Positions 33,143 through 41,456 of a stretch of 64,000 nucleotides of DNA are shown piece by piece; within the stretch, counting starts at the first letter, position 1; the number at the start of each line of letters is the position of its first letter. The notes below the pieces were generated by a model. The model made no database searches and was not told the origin of the DNA. It saw only the letters and a program-made list of their open reading frames with translations. A program made the position numbers and the translations under genes. Source of the DNA: Virgibacillus doumboii (lineage in GTDB: Bacteria; Bacillota; Bacilli; Bacillales; Amphibacillaceae). The DNA lies in assembly GCF_902806455.1 (NCBI RefSeq), contig NZ_CADCWQ010000001.1, positions 930,001-994,000 on the forward strand. The letters run 5' to 3'.

Positions 33143-36100
33143 GTTATATCTGAACATAGTGGGATATAAAGAAAGAAAGGCGACGGAACACAAATGGACT
33201 GTTGTAAGTTATATCTGAACATAGTGGGATATAAAGACACAAACCGAAGAATTAATTGAAATAATCAAATCCGTTATATCTGAACATAGTGGGATATAAA
33301 GATTAAATAATTACTTTATAATAGGGGCGTGTTATAGTTATATCTGAACATAGTGGATATAAAGAAAACAGTAGATATTATTAAAGAGTACATTGATAAT
33401 GTTATATCTGAACATAGTGGGATATAAAGAGACCTTTCATGGAGCGAATTAAGTTGTCTTTTTCGTTATATCTGAACATAGTGGGATATAAAGTTTATTA
33501 ATATTGTAGGACGTACTGCGTGCCAGTTAACGTTATATCTGAACATAGTGGGATATAAAGACGCAACCCGATATGCTTTTTCCGTTTCTGCTTTTTGTTA
33601 TATCTGAACATAGTGGGATATAAAGCTGATTTAAAAGCGATTGTGCGCTTTCTTTTAGACTGTTATATCTGAACATAGTGGGATATAAAGAATAAAGTAT
33701 CTAAAATAAATGGGAATTGTTACAAGTTATATCTGAACATAGTGGGATATAAAGGGAGCAATAATTTGAGAGTTTGACAATACATTACTCAGTTATATCT
33801 GAACATAGTGGGATATAAAGACATCATCATTCCATCTCCTTTACTGTTCAAAACCAGTTATATCTGAACATAGTGGGATATAAAGAAACTACCAAAGGGA
33901 ATATTAAAACGTGGTGATCGTGTTATATCTGAACATAGTGGGATATAAAGTATACTCGAAGAAATTCGCAACGATCAAGGCGAATTAGTTATATCTGAAC
34001 ATAGTGGGATATAAAGCTAGTTTTTCGTATATGCTCATTTCCATCCTCCTTAAAGTTATATCTGAACATAGTGGGATATAAAGTAACAAATACGTTGAAC
34101 CGATTACTGAAATCGAATACCAGTTATATCTGAACATAGTGGGATATAAAGACGCATTGAACGCCTCTTTGAACAGTCGGTCTGTTCGTTATATCTGAAC
34201 ATAGTGGGATATAAAGCTAGATGATTTTACATTAATAGTAGAAACATCTGTAAAGTTATATCTGAACATAGTGGGATATAAAGACGGATATGAGCGCTCA
34301 AGTTCCGACGGCGCAGACGTTATATCTGAACATAGTGGGATATAAAGTTGCTAGGTTAGGGGGCTGCTCCTCAACAACCCCAGTTATATCTGAACATAGT
34401 GGGATATAAAGCTAGCAGACGTGGACAATTCTTTGCAAGGGCGACCAGTTATATCTGAACATAGTGGGATATAAAGATAGTTTTCGTACTCTCATTTGAC
34501 TTTTCGCTTGGTTTGTTATATCTGAACATAGTGGGATATAAAGTCTGCAACAATTCTTGCACGTCTGGGGTTTGTCCGGGTTATATCTGAACATAGTGGG
34601 ATATAAAGCAATAAATTCCGGCGGGTAAATCAAACATCGTTTCGTTATATCTGAACATAGTGGGATATAAAGAAAGCAAAGTGAGATTTCATGGTGGAGG
34701 TACTTGAACGTTATATCTGAACATAGTGGGATATAAAGTTTTCCCGAATATGCCAGTACAATGATATTAGCAACGTTATATCTGAACATAGTGGGATATA
34801 AAGAAGTCCATTTTGTGTATATCGCTCAATGCGCCCTCTTGTTATATCTGAACATAGTGGGATATAAAGAACCCACCAGTAAAAGCATATAATTTTTCGT
34901 TTACTTGTTATATCTGAACATAGTGGGATATAAAGCTGGCAGATGTGGACAATTCTTTGGTAGGTCGCCCAGGTTATATCTGAACATAGTGGGATATAAA
35001 GACAATAATTTCAGCAGACAAACCGTTGTTATAATACGTTATATCTGAACATAGTGGGATATAAAGACGCATTGAACGCCTCTTTGAACAGTCGGTCTGT
35101 TCGTTATATCTGAACATAGTGGGATATAAAGTTGACTGTTGTATTGGTGCTTTAGCTTTGCTGATCGAGTTATATCTGAACATAGTGGGATATAAAGTTG
35201 TAAAATACGGGGATTACCACGATTGCGATAACGTTATATCTGAACATAGTGGGATATAAAGGGAACATTCAACAAAGAGAAATACATGATTTAACCGAGT
35301 TATATCTGAACATAGTGGGATATAAAGACTAATCCGCAATGTCACATATTCGTCGTCCTCGACGTTATATCTGAACATAGTGGGATATAAAGATGAAAAG
35401 AGCGATAAATGCTAGGTTGAAAGATTATGTTATATCTGAACATAGTGGGATATAAAGATATTATCCATGGGGTGTGTGGGTAACGGCATATGCGTTATAT
35501 CTGAACATAGTGGGATATAAAGCTCCATGCTTTCGCTGTGATTCCCTCGAATGTACATGTTATATCTGAACATAGTGGGATATAAAGCCGGTAGTGAAAT
35601 ACGAGCAACTGAATGTGACTTTTCGTTATATCTGAACATAGTGGGATATAAAGTTGGAAACCAAAACAAGCTACAACGAAAACATTCCGGTTATATCTGA
35701 ACATAGTGGGATATAAAGACGCATTGAACGCCTCTTTGAACAGTCGGTCTGTTCGTTATATCTGAACATAGTGGGATATAAAGATTGTTGGATTAGGTGC
35801 TCTAGCGGTTGAATCAACGTTATATCTGAACATAGTGGGATATAAAGTATGAAATAGCTTCATGTATTGGTAGATTGTTTGAGTTATATCTGAACATAGT
35901 GGGATATAAAGATAATCGGTGATAATGTTGGCAGCATGGAGAACAGAGTTATATCTGAACATAGTGGGATATAAAGGGCGACACATTAACCAAAATTGCA
36001 GAAATGTACGGGTTATATCTGAACATAGTGGGATATAAAGTATTGAACGCTGACCCCTCGTCCTTTGGATGCATAGGTTATATCTGAACATAGTGGGATA

Positions 36101-36621
36101 TAAAGACATGAATTCGCCTGCTTTACCTGCACCCTGAAGTGGTTATATCTGAACATAGTGGGATATAAAGTCTCCTCACTCATTCGTGACCCCCTAACAT
36201 TACGACAGTTATATCTGAACATAGTGGGATATAAAGGTCACTGTTTTAAGAATTCTTAAAAACCCCGCTTTGTGTTATATCTGAACATAGTGGGATATAA
36301 AGTTAGTCTCCAACATTCTAAAGGTGTTAGTTTTCTGAGTTATATCTGAACATAGTGGGATATAAAGCAGATTAATCGTCCAAAGCGGTATGGATGAAAA
36401 CGTGTTATATCTGAACATAGTGGGATATAAAACGCGCTTATTTGAGAATATGTCGTATACTACTTGCATTTTTATCTGAACGTAGAGGGATATAAAGCTA
36501 TACCAAATTCTGAGAAGGTGTTAAAACGATTATATCTGAACATAGAGGGATATGAAGTTTATAATTTTAACCCACAGAATCAAGTGAGATATTTGTTATA
36601 TCTGAACATAGAGATACAAAG
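33143..36621 (+). CRISPR. CRISPR array, 54 repeats of 29 nt (three terminal ones degenerate)
   Basis: Counted by hand: repeats start at 33143 and recur every 64-67 nt to 36595. The repeat begins GTTATATCTGAACATAG and ends TGGGATATAAAG; TTATATC and GATATAA can pair into the stem that Cas6 recognises. Repeat 4 (33337) lacks one G. Repeat 51 (36404) ends in A, and repeats at 36469, 36529 and 36595 are diverged, marking the old end. The 53 spacers are mostly 35-38 nt. Spacers 16, 30 and 40 (34152-34187, 35067-35102, 35719-35754) are identical. Spacers 20 and 28 are diverged versions of one coding sequence. Confidence 0.98.
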
Positions 36622-36724
36622 GCGCTTGATTTGCTTTTGTGTTAACACTGTAAACTTTCACTTTGTTTCAGGTTGTGATTTTCAAATTACTTCATATGCA
36701 TAAACTGCATAAAATGCGCTGCAC

Positions 36725-36830
36725 GGCTTGATATGGAGAAGTGGGCATGCTAGCCTATTCGGCAAGCCAAGTCTTTAGACTACTGGCCCTAGGCTAGAAA
36801 TGCATGCCCACAGAGGCTCCATGTCAAGCC
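36725..36830. other. ~106-nt near-perfect long stem-loop of unknown role
   Basis: Outer arms GGCTTGATATGGAG (36725-36738) and CTCCATGTCAAGCC (36817-36830) differ at one position. Next come TGGGCATGC (36742-36750) with GCATGCCCA (36802-36810), then TAGCCTA (36751-36757) with TAGGCTA (36790-36796). The loop carries CCAAGTC-TTTA-GACTACTGG. No T-run follows and no gene overlaps it. The rest of 36622-37139 is AT-rich with nothing I can name. Confidence 0.8.
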
Positions 36831-37139
36831 ACTCCGGTATAAATATACATTTAATGCGGGTTATATTCATTTAAACTTTGTGAAAAAACTTGCTTAATTT
36901 GAACAAAAACCACTGATTTTGGCTGGAATAATGTGTATCTTTACATTAACATGTTTGAATTGTTTGTATACAAATAATAATACCAATGTGTTAATAGTAG
37001 CCAGTAGGGTTCACGTTGTACGGCATTAAATTTTATAGAAACCATGGTTATAAATAAGCCCACACCCTTCACAAATCCATCGCCCACATCATATACTAAA
37101 TAGGCAATACTTTAAATTTTTTTATAAGGAAGTGTTACT

Positions 37140-38156
37140 ATGACTGATTTGCAATATTGGATTACAGGTAACACCGCTGAGGGGTTTGTGAATTTTCTTG
37201 ACACCAATTTACTGGGAATTGATCGTGTTATTGCGCTCAAACATCCTTCAGCAAAACTTAAATCTAAAATTCTGCAAAATCTTATCAATAAATATCGCTC
37301 AGATGACCTTGAAATCCTGCAAAGTGCACTTGGCAGTAAATATTTGGATGGTTTGATTAACCGTGAAAAATCAGTGGCATTTCTAGATGAAAAGATTGCG
37401 AATTCCAGTACAAAAACGATTGACTTGGAAGACCTGCTCCCCGTCTCACAACAGGACCAGGAAGATTTCCAAAGCCTGACTCAAAAGGCGCACGAAAGTT
37501 TTACGACCGGTTTGAAGGTCCATGATGACCTGGAAGAAGTCTATATCAACCAGATGGATTTTGACCGAGCCGACGAATTTGCGAATGAATTTATTTCAGA
37601 TTTACTTAATGATGTCCCTGAAAAAAAACGCAAATCCCACACATACCACAGATTTTTCGGGACGAATACTGCGGATGGTGTGGTAAATGTAGTTCCACAT
37701 CTTACAAGCAATATAAAACATGTCCACTACATTAAAGGCCGGGCAGGCACGGGAAAATCCACAATCATGAAAAAAATTGCGCAGGCCTGCTCTGATCATG
37801 GCTTTGACGTTGAATTGTATCACTGCAGTTTTGATCCGAACAGTATCGATATGGTGCTTGTTCGTGAATTGGACTTCTGTATATTTGACAGTACGGATCC
37901 ACATGAATTTTTTCCGAAACGTGATGGCGAAGTAATTGAGGATTTGTATGGTGAACTTGTTACCCCTGGAACTGATGAGAAATTTAAAACAGAAATCAAT
38001 GATTTAAACAATCACTATAAGTCTTATATGAAACAGGGGATTCGTTACTTAAAAGAAGCGGACAGCTATCTCGAAAAAACCGAGCAAAACTACATGGAAA
38101 ATGTTACCGATCAGGATATAAAAAAAGTGACGAAACACATAGTAAAAAACGTCTGA
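37140..38156 (+). CDS. P-loop ATPase of PRK06851-like type, N-terminal half degenerate
   Basis: 338-residue protein made of two related halves. The C-terminal half has NTADGVVNVVPHL, Walker A GRAGTGKST (about residue 202), VELYHCSFDPNSID and a Walker B-like LDFCIFDST. The N-terminal half repeats the layout (NTAEGFVNFLDTNL, LEILQSALGSKYLDG, SVAFLDEKI), but its P-loop position reads KHPSAKLKS and cannot bind nucleotide. The family is found in Firmicutes and has no firm function. Start ATG 37140 follows AAGGAAGTG. It lies downstream of the CRISPR array but is not a known cas gene. Confidence 0.75.
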   Translation: MTDLQYWITGNTAEGFVNFLDTNLLGIDRVIALKHPSAKLKSKILQNLINKYRSDDLEILQSALGSKYLDGLINREKSVAFLDEKIANSSTKTIDLEDLLPVSQQDQEDFQSLTQKAHESFTTGLKVHDDLEEVYINQMDFDRADEFANEFISDLLNDVPEKKRKSHTYHRFFGTNTADGVVNVVPHLTSNIKHVHYIKGRAGTGKSTIMKKIAQACSDHGFDVELYHCSFDPNSIDMVLVRELDFCIFDSTDPHEFFPKRDGEVIEDLYGELVTPGTDEKFKTEINDLNNHYKSYMKQGIRYLKEADSYLEKTEQNYMENVTDQDIKKVTKHIVKNV

Positions 38157-38162
38157 TAACAT

Positions 38163-38193
38163 TGCTGCTGAATCCGTTTCAGCGGCATTTTTT
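38163..38193 (+). terminator. Intrinsic terminator after the ATPase gene
   Basis: GCTGCTGAA pairs with TTCAGCGGC (one G-U) around TCCG, followed by six T. Confidence 0.85.
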
Positions 38194-38342
38194 GTTAGAG
38201 TAAGGCAACGTATCTAAGGGAAATATAAAGGGAAATATAAAGTTAAGTATTTTCCAAAAATTGTTCTTGTCATTTTGTGCGTTATATAGTAAAATTAATT
38301 TACAGAAAATTATGAGTATATTGTTTTCAGGGAGGTGTGTGA

Positions 38343-38771
38343 ATGGTTACTGTAAAGATGTTGAAGCCTTATTATATGAAAGCAGATGATAATTATGTGA
38401 GGATTGTCCTGGCATATCAATATTTTACGGTATTAATTAATAATCAGGTTTATCAGTTCATTCCAGTTGAGTCGAAGGAAATCAGAATTAACCGCAGAAC
38501 ACAAAAGGTTGAGAATGTTGGCGCGAGATTTGCCTTTCAAAAAGGTAAAGACATCGTTTACATGGCTATTAGCGAACTAATTTCCCTTCCTGACTTCCTG
38601 GTTCATTTACATTCCATTGCCGAACCGTACTATATAAAAAAACAAAAAAGTGATGATCAAACCGCTGTGATTATCGACGAATTGGAACAGATAAATTTGA
38701 AACGATTAATCGATAAAGCGCTGGATAACCGTGATTATGAAGCATTCAAGTCGCTTGTTAAATTACTTTAA
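38343..38771 (+). CDS. IDEAL-domain protein (YpiB-like C-terminus)
   Basis: 142 residues. The C-terminal LIDKALDNRDYEAFKSLVKLL (about residues 120-140; motif IDxALDxxDxExF) is the IDEAL domain found in several small Bacillus proteins. The first 95 residues are a beta-rich part of unknown role (YYMKADDNYVRIVLAYQYF). Start ATG 38343 follows GGGAGGTGTG. A terminator stem with T5 lies at 38792-38825. IDEAL domains mediate protein contacts; no process can be assigned. Confidence 0.7.
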   Translation: MVTVKMLKPYYMKADDNYVRIVLAYQYFTVLINNQVYQFIPVESKEIRINRRTQKVENVGARFAFQKGKDIVYMAISELISLPDFLVHLHSIAEPYYIKKQKSDDQTAVIIDELEQINLKRLIDKALDNRDYEAFKSLVKLL

Positions 38772-38791
38772 AAAGATAGTATCTACTTTTG

Positions 38792-38825
38792 AGCCTATAC
38801 TGCTGCATGGCAGTGCAGGCTTTTT
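38792..38825 (+). terminator. Intrinsic terminator of the IDEAL-domain gene
   Basis: GCCTATACTGC pairs with GCAGTGCAGGC (two mismatches), followed by TTTTTATTTT. Confidence 0.75.
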
Positions 38826-38928
38826 ATTTTGCATGAAAAAGAATCTGGGGAATCTTGACCTGCGTCAAAGAACAATTGAAAAATCCATTCTATACTAAAG
38901 ACATACTAAACCAAAGGAGAGATACAAA

Positions 38929-39138
38929 ATGAAAACAGCTAAATTTCAATTGGAACCACTGACTTGTCCATCCTGCATCAAAAAAATAGAAGGAAAATTA
39001 GGATCAATGCAAGGGGTGGAAGATGCAAAAGTTTTGTTCAGTTCCAGTAAAGTGAAAGCAACTTTTAACACAGACCAGGTGACAGAAGAGCAATTAAAAG
39101 AAACAATCGAAAAACTGGGCTATCCGGTTGTTGCATAA
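38929..39138 (+). CDS. Heavy-metal-associated (HMA) domain protein, CopZ-like
   Basis: 69-residue ferredoxin-fold metallochaperone with the metal site CPSC in LEPLTCPSCIKKIE, GSMQGVEDAKVLFSSSKV in the middle, and EKLGYPV at the end. Methionine before the CxxC, usual in CopZ, is replaced by Leu-Thr, so the metal may not be copper. Start ATG 38929 follows CAAAGGAGAG. The gene is followed by a P1B ATPase that lacks its own HMA domain, so this protein probably serves as its metal donor or sensor. Confidence 0.88.
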   Translation: MKTAKFQLEPLTCPSCIKKIEGKLGSMQGVEDAKVLFSSSKVKATFNTDQVTEEQLKETIEKLGYPVVA

Positions 39139-39144
39139 TCGACA

Positions 39145-39168
39145 GGGCTGCTTTATATAAAGCAGCCC
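39145..39168. repeat. 24-bp perfect palindrome between the HMA gene and the ATPase gene
   Basis: GGGCTGCTTTATATAAAGCAGCCC has 12-bp arms without a spacer and no T-run after it. As RNA it would stabilise the upstream small-chaperone message; as DNA it could be an operator. Confidence 0.6.
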
Positions 39169-39193
39169 CACAAAATCGAAAGGAGTGGATGAA

Positions 39194-41092
39194 ATGGGTA
39201 ATATTAAAAAAATATATGTGGTAATTGTATCAGGAAGCTTAATGGCATTTGCGTTTATTTTACATGTTATGGATCTGGAAATTTGGAAAGATGCCGCTTT
39301 AATTTCAGCAACATTAACAGCGGGGTATTCCATTGCAAAAAAAGCAATTCAATCGGTAATGATGAAAGCATTCAGTATTGAATTACTGGTGACAATTGCT
39401 GTTGCAGGTGCATTAATTATTGGGGAATATGTGGAATCGGCAGCAGTTACGTTCCTCTTTTTATTCGGTGCCTATCTGGAAGCGCGGACACTGGAAAAAA
39501 CCCGTTCGTCGCTTAAGACATTAATGGATATGGCACCTTTGGAAGCGACTGTACTCAAAAATGGAGAACGAACGGTTACGCGGGTTGAAGATATAAATCA
39601 GGGTGACCGAATTCTGATTCAATCCGGTGAAAAGGTCGCGATTGATGGAAAAATTTTTGCAGGGCAGGCGTTTATTAATGAAGCGGCAATCACTGGTGAA
39701 TCTGTGCCAGCAGCGAAAAAAGCTGCAGATCATGTTTTCAGCGGCAGTATTATTGATAACGGATATATCGAAGTGGAAGCAGAAAAAATTGGTGATGATA
39801 CAGCTTTTGCAAAAATCATTGAAATGGTTGAAGAGGCACAGGAGTCTAAAGCAAAAGCACAAAAATTTCTTGATCGCTTTGCAAGCGTCTATACACCGGG
39901 GATCATCGCGCTATCCATTCTTGTTCTCGTCCTGACAGGGAATTTCGAACTGGCAATTACCTTTTTAGTAATCGCATGTCCGGGGGCACTTGTCATTTCC
40001 GCACCGGTATCACTTGTTGCCGGAATAGGCAATGGAGCGAAAAATGGTTCATTGATAAAAGGCGGAGAAGTCATAGAAAATTTTGCAAAGATAGATGTGC
40101 TGGTATTTGATAAAACAGGGACGCTTACCAAGGGACAGCCGGAAGTGACCGGAATAAAAGCCTTTGGAATGAATCCCGATGACTTGTTAAAAATCACTGC
40201 AGAAGTGGAAATTGTTTCGGAACATCATCTTGGCAGAACAATCGTCAGTGAGGCAGAAAATCGCGGTCTTGTACTGATCAATGAACCCTGTAATGTTACG
40301 GTTGAAAAAGGGTACGGATTATATGCAGAAGTTGCCGGCAAGAACGTGGTAATCGGTAACCGGAAACTGTTCAGTAAAAAACAAACCATCATCCCAACGA
40401 ATGCTGAAAACTATGCAATCCGGGAAGAGAAGAATGGCAATACGGTAATCTTTGTCGGAGTCGACAATAAATTTGCCGGGGTTATTTTGATCGCTGACCA
40501 GATCCGCCATGAAGCAATCAATGCAATCAGGCAATTGAAAGAAGCAGGTGTAAAACAAACAGTAATGCTCACAGGTGATAATCGCCACACCGCAGAAAAA
40601 GTTGCGGAACAGCTTGAGATTGATCAGTTTTTTGCTGACATGCTGCCGGAAGAAAAAGTAAATCATATTAAACGGTTAAAAGCAGAGGGGTTCAAAGTGG
40701 CTATGGCAGGTGACGGAATTAATGATGCTCCGGCAATTGCACTATCAGATGTCGGCCTCGCGATGGGTGCTGCAGGAACAGACGCAGCTATGGAAACCGC
40801 TGATGTTGTGTTAATGGACGATAAGTTAAATAAAATTCCTTATGCATATGCGTTGGCTAAAGCAACCGTACGAAATATGAAACAAAATATTTTAATTGCA
40901 GTTGGAACGGTTACCCTGTTGCTTGCTGGAGTACTGACGGGAAAGATTTTCCTGGCGTCCGGAATGCTGATACACGAACTGAGTGTACTGATTGTAATTA
41001 TCAATGCCATTCGCCTGGTTCGCTTTAAACGGACTGATCAAACAATTGATAAAATAATTCCATCCGGTAGCAACTTAAAAAATGTTGCATAA
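39194..41092 (+). CDS. P1B-type heavy-metal-translocating ATPase with CPG motif
   Basis: 632-residue P-type pump without an N-terminal HMA domain. The phosphorylated Asp (about residue 306) is in FDKTGTLTKG, the actuator motif is TGESVP, and the hinge is GDGINDAPA. The ion-binding membrane motif reads CPG (about residue 262, in ACPGALVISAPVS) rather than CPC or SPC. Such CPG pumps are known in Lactobacillales and Bacillales, annotated as cadmium/zinc/cobalt ATPases, but the metal is not certain. ATG 39194 with AAGGAG is preferred over GTG 39185. Confidence 0.92.
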   Translation: MGNIKKIYVVIVSGSLMAFAFILHVMDLEIWKDAALISATLTAGYSIAKKAIQSVMMKAFSIELLVTIAVAGALIIGEYVESAAVTFLFLFGAYLEARTLEKTRSSLKTLMDMAPLEATVLKNGERTVTRVEDINQGDRILIQSGEKVAIDGKIFAGQAFINEAAITGESVPAAKKAADHVFSGSIIDNGYIEVEAEKIGDDTAFAKIIEMVEEAQESKAKAQKFLDRFASVYTPGIIALSILVLVLTGNFELAITFLVIACPGALVISAPVSLVAGIGNGAKNGSLIKGGEVIENFAKIDVLVFDKTGTLTKGQPEVTGIKAFGMNPDDLLKITAEVEIVSEHHLGRTIVSEAENRGLVLINEPCNVTVEKGYGLYAEVAGKNVVIGNRKLFSKKQTIIPTNAENYAIREEKNGNTVIFVGVDNKFAGVILIADQIRHEAINAIRQLKEAGVKQTVMLTGDNRHTAEKVAEQLEIDQFFADMLPEEKVNHIKRLKAEGFKVAMAGDGINDAPAIALSDVGLAMGAAGTDAAMETADVVLMDDKLNKIPYAYALAKATVRNMKQNILIAVGTVTLLLAGVLTGKIFLASGMLIHELSVLIVIINAIRLVRFKRTDQTIDKIIPSGSNLKNVA

Positions 41093-41118
41093 ACTAATAC
41101 CACATCCTTTCGATATTT

Positions 41119-41149
41119 GCGGACAATCATGCAGGTTGTCCGCTTTTTA
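41119..41149 (+). terminator. Intrinsic terminator of the metal ATPase unit
   Basis: GCGGACAA pairs with TTGTCCGC, followed by TTTTT. Confidence 0.88.
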
Positions 41150-41336
41150 TGTTGATGATTAAATTACTGCTTTTGCGGGTAAGTTATACAATGGAAATGT
41201 AATCGTTATTAAACGACATTTTTTTCGTCTGACAGTTGAAAAATATACAAAATATGATAGTATAAAAAAATGCTTGTATTACTTGGAATAACTTGTCCCA
41301 AGTATGAAAATTTTCTAAAAAATGAAGCGGTTCTGT

Positions 41337-41365
41337 CCTTGCTGTGCATACACAGTAAGGTTTTT
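41337..41365 (+). terminator. Terminator-like attenuator in the leader of the OPT gene
   Basis: CCTTGCTGTG and CACAGTAAGG pair with one mismatch around CATA, followed by TTTTT. It lies about 90 nt before the OPT start and about 75 nt after an AT-rich promoter-like stretch (TATGATAGTATAAA near 41253). No uptake-type riboswitch motif was recognised before it. The rest of 41150-41456 holds nothing else clear. Confidence 0.6.
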
Positions 41366-41456
41366 CTATTTACATGAATTTATCATTTTATTGGAAATTG
41401 TCATAACTTTTTGAACCGCAATCATCCAGAATTAACGCTAAGGAAGGTGTTTATTT

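Noticed and set aside
34123..34254. Triple spacer as a block duplication of part of the array
   Set aside because: The spacers on both sides of the three copies are not the same, so no multi-unit block was duplicated in a simple way.
34412..36469. Several minus-strand open frames of 60-125 codons with repeated LYIPLCSDIT peptides
   Set aside because: They are translations of the CRISPR repeat; they have no ribosome sites and their period equals the array.
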